A stretch of DNA of 64,000 nt from Trabulsiella odontotermitis (GTDB taxonomy: Bacteria > Pseudomonadota > Gammaproteobacteria > Enterobacterales > Enterobacteriaceae): positions 62,001 through 126,000 of the forward strand of contig NZ_LIFX01000006.1 of assembly GCF_001297775.1 (NCBI RefSeq), given 5' to 3'. Below the pieces are notes generated by a model. The model did not search any database. It was not told the origin of the DNA and worked only from the letters and a program-made list of their open reading frames with translations. A program made the position numbers and the translations under genes. How positions within the stretch are numbered: the stretch's first letter is position 1; each line of letters starts with the position of its first letter. Shown piece after piece: positions 37,403-45,846 of this stretch.

Positions 37403-38514
37403 TTCGCGGCTCCGGGCTTGCCTTCGCCAGTGATGACTTCATCACCTTCTTCAAGCCCTTTGGTAATTTCCACTTCCGTATCGTTGCGCGCGCCGATACT
37501 GACTTCACGATCTTTGACCTCGCCGTTACGCAACAGCCGCACGTTATAGCGGTTGTCGCCAACTGCATCGCCCAGCGCCGAGAGCGGAATAGTCATCACA
37601 TTTTTCACACCGCTGAGCTGGATATGCACCTGTGCGGTCATCTCCAGGCGCAGCACGCCCTGCGGGTTCGGCACTTCAAAACGGGCGTAATAGAAGATGG
37701 CGTCATTCACTTTTTCCGGCGTCGGCAGAATGTCTTTCAGCGTGCCTTCGTAGCGAGTCAGCGGGTCGCCAAGTACGGTAAACCAGGCCTTTTGTCCTGG
37801 TTTTAAGTGGATCACATCCGCTTCCGACACCTGCGCTTTCACCAGCATGGTGCTGAGATCCGCCAGAGTCAGAATATTCGGCGCCTGTTGCGCGGCGATG
37901 ACGGTCTGCCCCTGCAGCGTCGTTATTTGCGTCACTTCACCCGCCATCGGGGCGACAATGCGGGTGTAATCCAGATTGGTTTTCGCCGTATCAAGGGTCG
38001 CCTGATTGCGTTTGATCTGCGCTTCGATAGTGCCAATTTGCGCCTGCTTAACCGCCAGATCAGTCGCCGCGGTATCCAGATCCTGTTGCGAGATCAGGTT
38101 GGTTTTCGCCAGTTTTTGCTGCCGCGCCAGTGTCACCTGCGCCAGTTTCTGCTCCGCCTGCGCCTGCCGTAGCTGCGCGCGAAGCTCCATCAACGTGGCG
38201 TCCACCTCTTTGATCTGGTTTTGCGCCTGTTCCGGGTCAATCACCCCCAGTAGCTGATCTTTTTTCACCTTATCGCCAATGCTGACCGACAGCGTTTTCA
38301 GCTGACCGCTGACCTGCGCGCCTACATCCACCTTGCGCAGCGCATCCAGTTTTCCCGTCGCCAGCACGCTTTGTTGCAAATCCCCCTTGCGGACAATCAG
38401 CGTCTGATACTGCGGAAGCGGGGCGTTCAGCGTCCGCCACAGCCAGATCCCGGCGATGACAACCAGCACGGCCAGCAGCAGATAAACCTTTTTGCTTTTT
38501 CCCTTCAAATTCAT
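37399..38514 (-). CDS. macA: Macrolide efflux periplasmic adaptor MacA
   Basis: Membrane-fusion protein linking MacB to TolC. The 371 residues start with one membrane anchor (residues about 8-28), followed by a split lipoyl domain, a long alpha-helical coiled-coil hairpin (about 90-170, with repeats such as [20 protein letters not shown]), a beta-barrel and a membrane-proximal domain. I chose the ATG at 38514 ([16 protein letters not shown]), which gives the E. coli length; an upstream start would add 12 residues. In E. coli ybjX lies next to macA; here ybjD does. Confidence 0.95.
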   Translation of the reverse strand: MNLKGKSKKVYLLLAVLVVIAGIWLWRTLNAPLPQYQTLIVRKGDLQQSVLATGKLDALRKVDVGAQVSGQLKTLSVSIGDKVKKDQLLGVIDPEQAQNQIKEVDATLMELRAQLRQAQAEQKLAQVTLARQQKLAKTNLISQQDLDTAATDLAVKQAQIGTIEAQIKRNQATLDTAKTNLDYTRIVAPMAGEVTQITTLQGQTVIAAQQAPNILTLADLSTMLVKAQVSEADVIHLKPGQKAWFTVLGDPLTRYEGTLKDILPTPEKVNDAIFYYARFEVPNPQGVLRLEMTAQVHIQLSGVKNVMTIPLSALGDAVGDNRYNVRLLRNGEVKDREVSIGARNDTEVEITKGLEEGDEVITGEGKPGAAK

Positions 38515-38648
38515 AAAAAGTCCAACGCTATGCTCAGGCATAAATATCAATAAAGGATGATTCTATCTAAACCTGACCGCAACGAAACCCTCTGTTTGCA
38601 GAAAAAACCGCTGCGCCTGTCTGGACGAGCGTGGCAGAGGCGTCAATG

Positions 38649-40307
38649 CTAATCCGCTCTCCCGCGCGCCAGCCAGAGCACGCGGGAGAACATTTTCCGC
38701 AGCAGCATCGGAACGGCATCGATCCCCCGACGCCCGGCTTCAATCGCCACTTCAATCGCCAGATCCGGTTTTGAGGAACGGTGAATCGCTTTGGTGATCA
38801 CCCGCCGCAGGTTCATCGGCACGCCTTCCGGGATTTGCGCCACCCGGTGATAAACGCCCGCGAACCCCTGTTTGTACATGAAGTGTTCCATGTCCATCGC
38901 CGGTAGTACCGTCAGGTGATCACGCTCCAGCTCGCCGTCATTGTTGAGCAGGCTGCGCACCGTCGCGGCATATTTCTTACCGGCTTCGTCACCGTCCACC
39001 AGTACATGCCACTCAATGCCCATCCGGCGGGCGAATTTGATCAGCGGCTTCAGACCGGACTGGGCAAACTCAATCACTTTCACCCCTTCCGCATCAAAAT
39101 GGTGACCGCACTGGCGCGCCATTTCGTTGATCATCCAGGTTTCGGTCTCGCCTTCCACCAGCAACCAGCAGCGCGAAAAGAGCGAAGAAGCGCGATTAAA
39201 ACGGATATGAAACGCGATGCGGCGACCGTCTTCGGCATTCATTCCGCCCGGGCCGAGCCGCCATGCCGCCACGCGTGACGACTCACGTACCAGCCGACAC
39301 ACCTGCTCGACCGGCGTCATGGACAGCAGTTCGCTGGAGTTGGTGGTGGTCACCTGTTGCAGCGGCAGCAGATTAAGCAAATTCCAGGCGACGGAAAGCA
39401 TGATCGGATGCAGGCGGGTTTCCGGATCTTCCACCAGCAACAGAGGCCGCGCGTCGCGATCCAGCCTGACCGTGCCTTTAGCCTGCAACAGGGTGGAAAA
39501 TAATCCCAGCAGGATCACCCGATGGCTGCGACCGCCGGGCTTATCGATCATGCGGTTAATAATATCGAGATAACGCCAGCTGCGCTGTTCATCCGTCGAA
39601 CGTCGGCGTAACAAACGGTGGCGCGATTCGGCGGTTCCCTGCTCGGAAAAATAGTGTTCCAGCAGTTGTACCATGGCGGAAAGCCCATGGCGGATTTGGG
39701 CGTCGGTGAGGTTTTGCGGGCTGCGCACCAGTTCGCGTGAGAGAAAATCAAGCTGACGGGCGGTGACTTCAACGTCTGGCAGATGAGGCACCGTTCCGTT
39801 GCTGATACGGCGCATAAAGCGCGCATCACGCAGGCGCAACACCGGTTTCAGGCGGATCAGGTGATGCGCCAGGTCGTCAATGTCGTCCAGCTCCAGCGCT
39901 TCACCGTCACCATCGAGGAAACTGCGCAACGTCATCACGCTGTTGTCTTCCGCCAGTTCCCCTTCGAGACGATAAAAGACGCGCTGGTAGCCGTCATCGC
40001 AGGGCACCCACACCGGAGAAAGCGGACGATAACGGCGCACCCGATGGCGGCCCGGTTCAAGCTCGCGGAAGGTCAGAATGATGTGCAGATGATGCTCGCG
40101 CCCCTGCACATCGCCAGTAGGAAACCAGAAATCATCGCGGACGAAATGATAGAGCGGAGGTTCAGGAGACAAGAGTAACGTTAATGCATCCAGCAGGCTG
40201 GATTTACCCCAGGCGTTTTCACCAATCAACACATTGTTATGTTCCAGCATCAGCGATAAACGCCTGATACCGCGAAAACCCACGATCTCCACCCGTTCAA
40301 GAAGCAT
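38649..40307 (-). CDS. ybjD: OLD-family ATPase/TOPRIM protein YbjD
   Basis: A 552-residue class 2-like OLD (overcoming lysogenization defect) protein. An N-terminal SMC/ABC-type ATPase has Walker A GENAWGKSSLLD (residues about 29-40) and a D-loop region LLLVEDPETRLHP. A C-terminal TOPRIM domain has LLVEGETE and HVLVDGDEAGKKY, the acidic nuclease residues. Its function is not established. It is conserved at this site in E. coli and relatives and has no GajB-like helicase partner, so I do not call it a defence island. I chose the ATG at 40307 (MLLERVEIVGFRGI). Confidence 0.92.
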   Translation of the reverse strand: MLLERVEIVGFRGIRRLSLMLEHNNVLIGENAWGKSSLLDALTLLLSPEPPLYHFVRDDFWFPTGDVQGREHHLHIILTFRELEPGRHRVRRYRPLSPVWVPCDDGYQRVFYRLEGELAEDNSVMTLRSFLDGDGEALELDDIDDLAHHLIRLKPVLRLRDARFMRRISNGTVPHLPDVEVTARQLDFLSRELVRSPQNLTDAQIRHGLSAMVQLLEHYFSEQGTAESRHRLLRRRSTDEQRSWRYLDIINRMIDKPGGRSHRVILLGLFSTLLQAKGTVRLDRDARPLLLVEDPETRLHPIMLSVAWNLLNLLPLQQVTTTNSSELLSMTPVEQVCRLVRESSRVAAWRLGPGGMNAEDGRRIAFHIRFNRASSLFSRCWLLVEGETETWMINEMARQCGHHFDAEGVKVIEFAQSGLKPLIKFARRMGIEWHVLVDGDEAGKKYAATVRSLLNNDGELERDHLTVLPAMDMEHFMYKQGFAGVYHRVAQIPEGVPMNLRRVITKAIHRSSKPDLAIEVAIEAGRRGIDAVPMLLRKMFSRVLWLARGRAD

Positions 40308-40710
40308 AACCCCTCCCCTCAGTCGCCAGATTCTCCTTTTGCTATCAGCAGTATAGCGGCAGAGTCTGGCGCTGAACACCGGTCGAATCGTATCTGTTAT
40401 GCATGTATTTTTTTCCGGATGAAACATGAAAATACATGAATAGAATATGAATCAGGAACTGTAATTATATTTTATGCTGAACATTTACTTTCAGTTGAAG
40501 CATTCTACACTTACATTACCTCAGGATTTTCTAAGGAATGACACCGTATTGCCTTAAATCAAACTAATAAGACTTATTTAACTGGCAAAGGGATGGTTTT
40601 CATTTTTAGAATACGTAGTCTTTATTTTCATCGCATCCCTTTGTCGCGGTAAATAAATGACCAGTGCGGTTTATTCGCGCACTGAAACACTATTATCCAT
40701 TGAGGTGGCT
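40308..40710. promoter_or_regulatory. ybjD-aqpZ divergent intergenic region
   Basis: 403 bp, AT-rich from 40400 to 40660, with no supported gene. It should contain the promoters of ybjD (minus) and aqpZ (plus). TTGAGGTGGCT before 40711 supplies the aqpZ ribosome site. I see no strong operator or hairpin. Confidence 0.5.
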
Positions 40711-41403
40711 ATGTTCAGAAAATTAGCAGCGGAATGCTTTGGTACATTCTGGCTGGTGTTCGGTGGTTGCGGTAGTGCGGTACTGGCTGCAGCATTCCCT
40801 GAATTAGGAATTGGTTTTGCGGGTGTTGCGCTGGCGTTTGGTTTAACGGTACTGACCATGGCCTACGCTGTGGGTCATATCTCTGGTGGTCATTTTAACC
40901 CTGCGGTGACGTTAGGCCTGTGGGCTGGCGGTCGTTTCCCGGCAAAAGAGGTGATTGGTTATATTGTCGCCCAGGTGGTTGGCGGTATTATCGCCGCGGC
41001 TATTTTGTATCTCATTGCCAGCGGTAAAGCCGGTTTTGATGCTGCGGCCAGCGGCTTTGCTTCTAACGGCTATGGCGAACACTCACCGGGCGGCTTCTCC
41101 ATGCTGTCTGCCATTGTGATTGAGATTGTCCTGACCTGTGGTTTCCTGCTGGTGATCCACGGGGCGACGGATAAACATGCTCCAGCTGGCTTTGCGCCCA
41201 TCGCCATCGGCCTGGCGCTGACGCTGATCCACCTGATCAGCATTCCGGTCACCAATACCTCGGTTAACCCGGCGCGCAGCACCGCCGTCGCCATCTTCCA
41301 GGGCGGCTGGGCACTGCAGCAACTGTGGTTATTCTGGGTGATGCCGATCGTTGGCGGCATCCTCGGCGGCGTGCTCTATCGCACCCTGCTTGAAAAACGC
41401 GAT
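40711..41403 (+). CDS. aqpZ: Aquaporin Z
   Basis: Tetrameric water channel of the inner membrane. The 231 residues have six membrane segments and two half-helices with NPA motifs, GHFNPAVT and TSVNPARS. The selectivity-filter arginine follows the second NPA, and the His and Phe of a water-specific pore are expected from identity to E. coli AqpZ. I chose the ATG at 40711 ([14 protein letters not shown]), preceded by GAGGTGG. Confidence 0.97.
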
Positions 41404-41418
41404 TAAGCGAATGTCATA

Positions 41419-41458
41419 CGCCCGGCGGCACACCATCGTGCCGCCGGGCGTTTTTTTA
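41419..41458 (+). terminator. aqpZ terminator
   Basis: Thirteen-base perfect arms, CGCCCGGCGGCAC and GTGCCGCCGGGCG, around ACCATC, then seven T residues. The sequence resembles the REP-type hairpins of this group. Confidence 0.92.
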
Positions 41459-41534
41459 TTCCCCATCTATTTACTGAGTCCCGGGAATTCGGTAGTGTCT
41501 GGTGCGCTATTTTTATTCAAAGGATTGGCTGTTC

Positions 41535-42434
41535 ATGTTCTCAGGCTTGCTGATTATCCTCCTGCCGCTGATCGCAGGTTACCTTATTCCCCTGCGCCAC
41601 AGCGCAACGCTGAAACTGATAAATCGTCTGTTAAGCTGGATTGTTTATGTCATTCTCTTTTTTATGGGGATCAGCCTGGCGTTTCTTGATAACCTGGCGA
41701 GCAATCTGTTGTCGATTCTTCACTATTCTGCCGTCAGTATCGTTATTATTTTGCTGTGTAATATTGTGGCGCTGTTGTGGCTCGAAAGAGTCCTGCCCTG
41801 GCGTCATCAGCACCAGCAGGAGAAATTACCTTCGCGAATTGCGATGGCGCTGGAATCATTAAAACTTTGCGGCGTTGTGGTGCTCGGTTTTTTACTTGGA
41901 CTGACCGGACTTGCTTTTCTTCAGCATGCCACCGAAGCCAGCGAATATACGCTTATCTTTTTGTTATTCCTCGTCGGCATACAATTAAGAAATAACGGCA
42001 TGACATTAAGACAAATCATCCTGAATCGACGCGGAATGATTGTCGCGGCCATCGTGGTTATCAGTTCACTGGCTGGCGGCGCGATTAATGCCTTTATTCT
42101 CGACCTGCCGTTAAAAACCGGTCTGGCGATGGCATCCGGGTTTGGCTGGTATTCTCTGTCGGGTATTTTACTGACCGAAGCCTATGGTCCGGTCATTGGC
42201 AGCGCCACCTTCTTTAACGATCTGGCGCGTGAGCTTATTGCCATTATGCTGATTCCGGGGCTGGTGCACCGCAGCCGTTCCACCGCGCTGGGCCTGTCTG
42301 GCGCGACGTCAATGGACTTTACCCTGCCGGTGCTGCAACGCTCCGGAGGAATTGAAATTGTCCCCGCCGCCATTGTGCATGGTTTTATTTTGAGCCTGAT
42401 GGTGCCGCTGTTAATGGCCTTCTTCACTGTGTAA
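41535..42434 (+). CDS. lysO: L-lysine exporter LysO (YbjE)
   Basis: Inner-membrane exporter of lysine and the toxic analogue thialysine. The 299 residues have about eight membrane segments and the LysO/DUF340 motifs GISLAFLDNLASNLL, GIQLRNNGMTL and SGFGWYSLSGILL. I chose the ATG at 41535 (MFSGLLIILLPLIAGYL), which matches the E. coli length. In E. coli expression responds to lysine through ArgP; I did not identify the site. It is followed by a perfect hairpin at 42444-42466. Confidence 0.94.
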   Translation: MFSGLLIILLPLIAGYLIPLRHSATLKLINRLLSWIVYVILFFMGISLAFLDNLASNLLSILHYSAVSIVIILLCNIVALLWLERVLPWRHQHQQEKLPSRIAMALESLKLCGVVVLGFLLGLTGLAFLQHATEASEYTLIFLLFLVGIQLRNNGMTLRQIILNRRGMIVAAIVVISSLAGGAINAFILDLPLKTGLAMASGFGWYSLSGILLTEAYGPVIGSATFFNDLARELIAIMLIPGLVHRSRSTALGLSGATSMDFTLPVLQRSGGIEIVPAAIVHGFILSLMVPLLMAFFTV

Positions 42435-42443
42435 ATACCTTCC

Positions 42444-42466
42444 TGGCGGTAATGCCATTACCGCCA
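42444..42466 (+). terminator. hairpin after lysO
   Basis: TGGCGGTAAT and ATTACCGCCA, perfect ten-base arms around GCC, ten bases after the lysO stop. There is no U run, so it may protect the mRNA end or terminate only weakly. Confidence 0.6.
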
Positions 42467-42469
42467 AAA

Positions 42470-42483
42470 TTGCGCTAAATCAA
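42470..42483 (+). promoter_or_regulatory. FNR-like site upstream of hcp
   Basis: TTGCG CTAA ATCAA matches TTGAT-N4-ATCAA at eight of ten positions. It is 97 bp before the hcp start, in keeping with FNR activation of hcp-hcr in E. coli. Confidence 0.65.
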
Positions 42484-42542
42484 TCTCTGTGTAAGTTGCA
42501 TTAAAAATACCTTTTCAGCCGCATAGTCGGGGCTTACCCTAA

Positions 42543-42565
42543 AACATGTATCTAAAATATAACTT
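42543..42565 (+). promoter_or_regulatory. NsrR-like operator upstream of hcp
   Basis: A 23-bp imperfect palindrome, beginning AACATGTATC and ending ATATAACTT, matches the NsrR consensus at about 18 of 23 positions by my count. It lies 14 bp before the hcp ATG, so nitric oxide relief of NsrR repression is expected. Confidence 0.7.
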
Positions 42566-42579
42566 TAAAAGGTGTGACT

Positions 42580-44232
42580 ATGTTTTGTGTGCAATGTGAA
42601 CAAACCATCCGTACCCCGGCAGGAAACGGCTGTTCTTACGCGCAGGGTATGTGCGGTAAAACCGCGGAAACCTCCGATCTGCAGGATCTGCTGATCGCCA
42701 CGTTACAGGGCTTGTCGGCATGGGCTGTAAAAGCACGTGAATACGGCATTATCGACCACGACGTTGATAACTTTGCCCCTCGCGCCTTCTTCTCCACTCT
42801 GACCAACGTTAACTTTGATTCTCCCCGCATCATCGCCTATGCGCGCGAAGCCATCGCGAAACGCGAAATGCTGAAAGCGCAGTGCCTGCATAACGATCCT
42901 GCGGCGGCTGTTGATAACCCGATGGCCGGTCTGCAACTGGTCAGCGACGACCTCGGCGAATTACAACGCCAGGCCGCTGAATTTACCCCGAATAAAGACA
43001 AGGCAGCGATTGGCGAGAATATTCTCGGTCTGCGTCTGCTGTGCCTGTATGGTCTGAAAGGCGCCGCGGCGTACATGGAGCATGCGCATGTGCTGGGTCA
43101 GTACGACAACAGCCTTTACGCGCAATACCACAAAATCATGGCGTGGCTGGGCACCTGGCCGACAGACATGAACGCGCTGCTGGAATGCTCAATGGAAATC
43201 GGCCAGATGAACTTCAAGGTAATGAGCATCCTCGACGCCGGTGAAACTGACACCTACGGCCACCCGACCCCGACTCAGGTCAACGTGAAAGCCGTTGCCG
43301 GGAAATGCATTCTGATTTCCGGTCATGACCTGAAAGATCTCTACAACCTGCTGCAACAAACCGAAGGCACCGGCGTTAACGTCTATACCCACGGTGAAAT
43401 GCTGCCAGCGCACGGTTACCCTGAGCTGCGTAAATTCAAACACCTCGTCGGCAACTACGGCAGTGGCTGGCAGAATCAGCAGGTGGAATTCGCCCGCTTC
43501 CCTGGCCCCATCGTCATGACCTCCAACTGCATTATCGATCCGACCGTTGGCGCGTATGATGATCGCATCTGGACCCGCAGCATCGTCGGCTGGCCGGGTG
43601 TTAGCCACCTCGAAAGCGATGACTTCTCGCCGATTATTAAACAAGCGCAGCAGATGGCGGGCTTCCCGTACAGCGAAATTGAACATCTGATCACCGTCGG
43701 TTTTGGCCGTCAGACGCTGCTCGGCGCGGCAGACACCCTCATCGACCTGGTCAGCCGTGAAAAACTACGCCATATCTTCCTCGTGGGCGGCTGTGACGGC
43801 GCGCGCGATGAACGCAGCTACTTCACCGATTTCGCCACCAGCGTCCCGGACGACTGCCTGATCATGACCCTGGCGTGCGGCAAATACCGTTTCAACAAGC
43901 TGGACTTCGGCGACATCGAAGGTCTGCCGCGTCTGGTGGATGCCGGTCAGTGTAACGACGCCTATTCCGCGATCATTCTGGCGGTGACCCTCGCAGAAAA
44001 ACTGGGTTGTGGTGTGAACGATCTGCCGCTGTCACTGGTGCTTTCCTGGTTCGAACAGAAAGCGATTGTCATTCTGCTGACCCTGCTGTCGCTGGGCGTG
44101 AAAAACATCGTTACCGGCCCGACCGCGCCTGGCTTCCTGACGCCGGATCTGCTGGCCGTTCTGAACGAAAAATTTGGTCTGCGTTCAGTCACCACGGTTG
44201 AACAGGATATGCAGCAGTTGCTGTGCGCGTAA
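42580..44232 (+). CDS. hcp: Hybrid cluster protein (hydroxylamine/NO reductase)
   Basis: Iron-sulphur protein that reduces nitric oxide to N2O (and hydroxylamine to ammonia in vitro) under anaerobic nitrosative stress. The 550 residues have the N-terminal cysteine pattern of the enteric class (Cys3, Cys6, Cys18, Cys25, in MFCVQCEQ and [10 protein letters not shown]), and conserved hybrid-cluster ligands further on, such as [17 protein letters not shown] and [11 protein letters not shown] chose the ATG at 42580, since a GTG two codons earlier overlaps the ribosome site AAAGGTG. It is followed 10 bp later by hcr. Confidence 0.97.
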   Translation: MFCVQCEQTIRTPAGNGCSYAQGMCGKTAETSDLQDLLIATLQGLSAWAVKAREYGIIDHDVDNFAPRAFFSTLTNVNFDSPRIIAYAREAIAKREMLKAQCLHNDPAAAVDNPMAGLQLVSDDLGELQRQAAEFTPNKDKAAIGENILGLRLLCLYGLKGAAAYMEHAHVLGQYDNSLYAQYHKIMAWLGTWPTDMNALLECSMEIGQMNFKVMSILDAGETDTYGHPTPTQVNVKAVAGKCILISGHDLKDLYNLLQQTEGTGVNVYTHGEMLPAHGYPELRKFKHLVGNYGSGWQNQQVEFARFPGPIVMTSNCIIDPTVGAYDDRIWTRSIVGWPGVSHLESDDFSPIIKQAQQMAGFPYSEIEHLITVGFGRQTLLGAADTLIDLVSREKLRHIFLVGGCDGARDERSYFTDFATSVPDDCLIMTLACGKYRFNKLDFGDIEGLPRLVDAGQCNDAYSAIILAVTLAEKLGCGVNDLPLSLVLSWFEQKAIVILLTLLSLGVKNIVTGPTAPGFLTPDLLAVLNEKFGLRSVTTVEQDMQQLLCA

Positions 44233-44242
44233 GGAGGAAAGC

Positions 44243-45211
44243 ATGACGATGCCAACATCACAGTGTCCGTGGCGGATGCAGGTTCATCACATCACTCAGG
44301 AAACGCCGGATGTCTGGACGCTGTCGCTGCTGTGTCACGACCATTATCCGTACCGTGCCGGGCAGTATGCGCTGGTGAGTATCCGTAACTCGGCAGAAAC
44401 CCTGCGCGCTTACACTCTCTCTTCAACGCCGGGGGTCAGTGAATACATCACGCTGACGGTCCGTCGCATTGATGATGGCGTGGGTTCGCAATGGCTGACA
44501 AACGACGTGAAACGCGGCGACTACCTCTGGCTTTCCGGCGCTCAGGGTGAATTTACCTGTGATGACAAAGCGACTGACCGTTTCCTGCTGCTGGCGGGTG
44601 GTTGCGGCGTGACGCCGGTGATGTCGATGCGTCGCTGGCTGGCGAAAAATCGTCCACAGGCCGATGTGCAGGTGATCTTTAACGTCCGTTCACCGCAGGA
44701 TGTTATTTTCGCCGACGAGTGGCGCCAGTATCCCGTCACGCTGGTGGCGGAAAACAACGCCACGGACGGTTTCGTTGCCGGTCGTCTCACCCGTGAACTG
44801 CTGGAAAGCGTGCCGGATCTCGCCTCCCGTACCGTGATGACCTGTGGTCCGGCGCCGTACATGGCGATGGTTGAAGAAGAAGTCAACGCGCTGGGCGTGA
44901 CGCAGTTTTATAAAGAGCAATTCTTTACGCCGGTCGCGGAAGCGGCCACCAGCGGGCTGAAATTCACCAAACTGCAACCGGCGAAAACGTTTTTTGGCCG
45001 TGTCGGCACCACGTTGCTGGAAGCGCTGGAAAGCAACAAAGTACCGGTCAATGCGGCCTGTCGCGCCGGGGTATGCGGAAGTTGCAAAACGAAAGTGGTT
45101 TCAGGAGAGTATACCGTCAGCAGTACCATGACCCTGACGGAGCAGGAAGTCGCCAGCGGCTACGTGCTGGCCTGCTCCTGCCATCCGCAGGGTGATCTCG
45201 TCCTCGCGTAG
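44243..45211 (+). CDS. hcr: Hcp reductase (NADH oxidoreductase Hcr)
   Basis: Passes electrons from NADH to Hcp. The 322 residues comprise an FAD domain with RAYTLSSTPG, an NAD domain with LLAGGCGVTPVMSM and a C-terminal plant-type ferredoxin [2Fe-2S] domain with CRAGVCGSC and a fourth cysteine in LACSC. I chose the ATG at 44243, preceded by AAGGAGG. It is the second gene of the hcp-hcr operon. Confidence 0.96.
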   Translation: MTMPTSQCPWRMQVHHITQETPDVWTLSLLCHDHYPYRAGQYALVSIRNSAETLRAYTLSSTPGVSEYITLTVRRIDDGVGSQWLTNDVKRGDYLWLSGAQGEFTCDDKATDRFLLLAGGCGVTPVMSMRRWLAKNRPQADVQVIFNVRSPQDVIFADEWRQYPVTLVAENNATDGFVAGRLTRELLESVPDLASRTVMTCGPAPYMAMVEEEVNALGVTQFYKEQFFTPVAEAATSGLKFTKLQPAKTFFGRVGTTLLEALESNKVPVNAACRAGVCGSCKTKVVSGEYTVSSTMTLTEQEVASGYVLACSCHPQGDLVLA

Positions 45212-45216
45212 TCTGT

Positions 45217-45252
45217 AAAGCCCGGTGGCGCCACAGCGCTTACCGGGCTTAC
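45217..45252. repeat. REP-like hairpin between hcr and the doxX gene
   Basis: AAGCCCGGT and ACCGGGCTT arms around GGCGCCACAGCGCTT. The GCCCGGTGGCGC...GCGCTTACCGGGC pattern is that of the REP/BIME hairpins common in Enterobacter, Klebsiella and Citrobacter. It separates two converging genes. Confidence 0.65.
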
Positions 45253-45259
45253 AAAACCA

Positions 45260-45694
45260 CTATTTCCATGCGGGATCTTTCACTACCGCGTATCGCCCTG
45301 CCCCTAAAAATGCCACTGCCAGTGCGCTGATGAAGAAGTAGATCAGGCTCTCAATCGCCCACGCCCCGACCTTATCCAGCGCGAAGGTTTCACTCATTCC
45401 AACCATCAGCCATGCCACGATCATCGTAAACGCCAGCACCAGCGCCGCCGGACGTGTCAGCACGCCGAGAATAATCAGTACCGGCGCGACCACTTCGCCA
45501 ATCAGGACGCCATACGCGATAAAGCCCGGTAATCCTTTGGCCACCAGCATGCCGCTGATGCCATCAATCCCCCCAAATAACTTATGTAAACCGTGAAACA
45601 GCATCAGCCCACCCACGGCAAGTCGTAACAAAAGTTTGCCAAGATCGTCGCATGAGAGCTTTTTGTTAACCGCAAGTAATAATGATTCAGCCAT
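45260..45694 (-). CDS. DoxX-family membrane protein
   Basis: A 144-residue protein of the DoxX/YphA type with four predicted membrane segments (about 20-40, 58-80, 84-102 and 115-133) and typical motifs LLLRLAVGGLMLFHGLHKLFG and GVLTRPAAL. The biochemical role of this family is not settled; some members are linked to thiol or sulphur stress. AGGA lies before the ATG. It is divergent from poxB and converges on hcr. E. coli K-12 as I remember it has hcr next to poxB with nothing between, so this gene is an insertion or an ancestral gene lost in E. coli. Confidence 0.88.
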   Translation of the reverse strand: MAESLLLAVNKKLSCDDLGKLLLRLAVGGLMLFHGLHKLFGGIDGISGMLVAKGLPGFIAYGVLIGEVVAPVLIILGVLTRPAALVLAFTMIVAWLMVGMSETFALDKVGAWAIESLIYFFISALAVAFLGAGRYAVVKDPAWK

Positions 45695-45846
45695 TTGAAA
45701 TGATTCCTGTTTTCGTTTGAGGTATCACCAGATTATGCCGAATAATTGCGCATGAAAAGCACCTTTTAATGGCAGGGATTTAGCGGGCAAAACAGTGACT
45801 ATCTTCTAAGCTTGTAAGCGTTATCACAAAACGGAGATGGACAACC

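Noticed and set aside
38649-40307. OLD-family YbjD as part of an anti-phage Gabija-like system
   Set aside because: No helicase or other partner gene adjoins it, and it is a conserved core gene at this site in E. coli.
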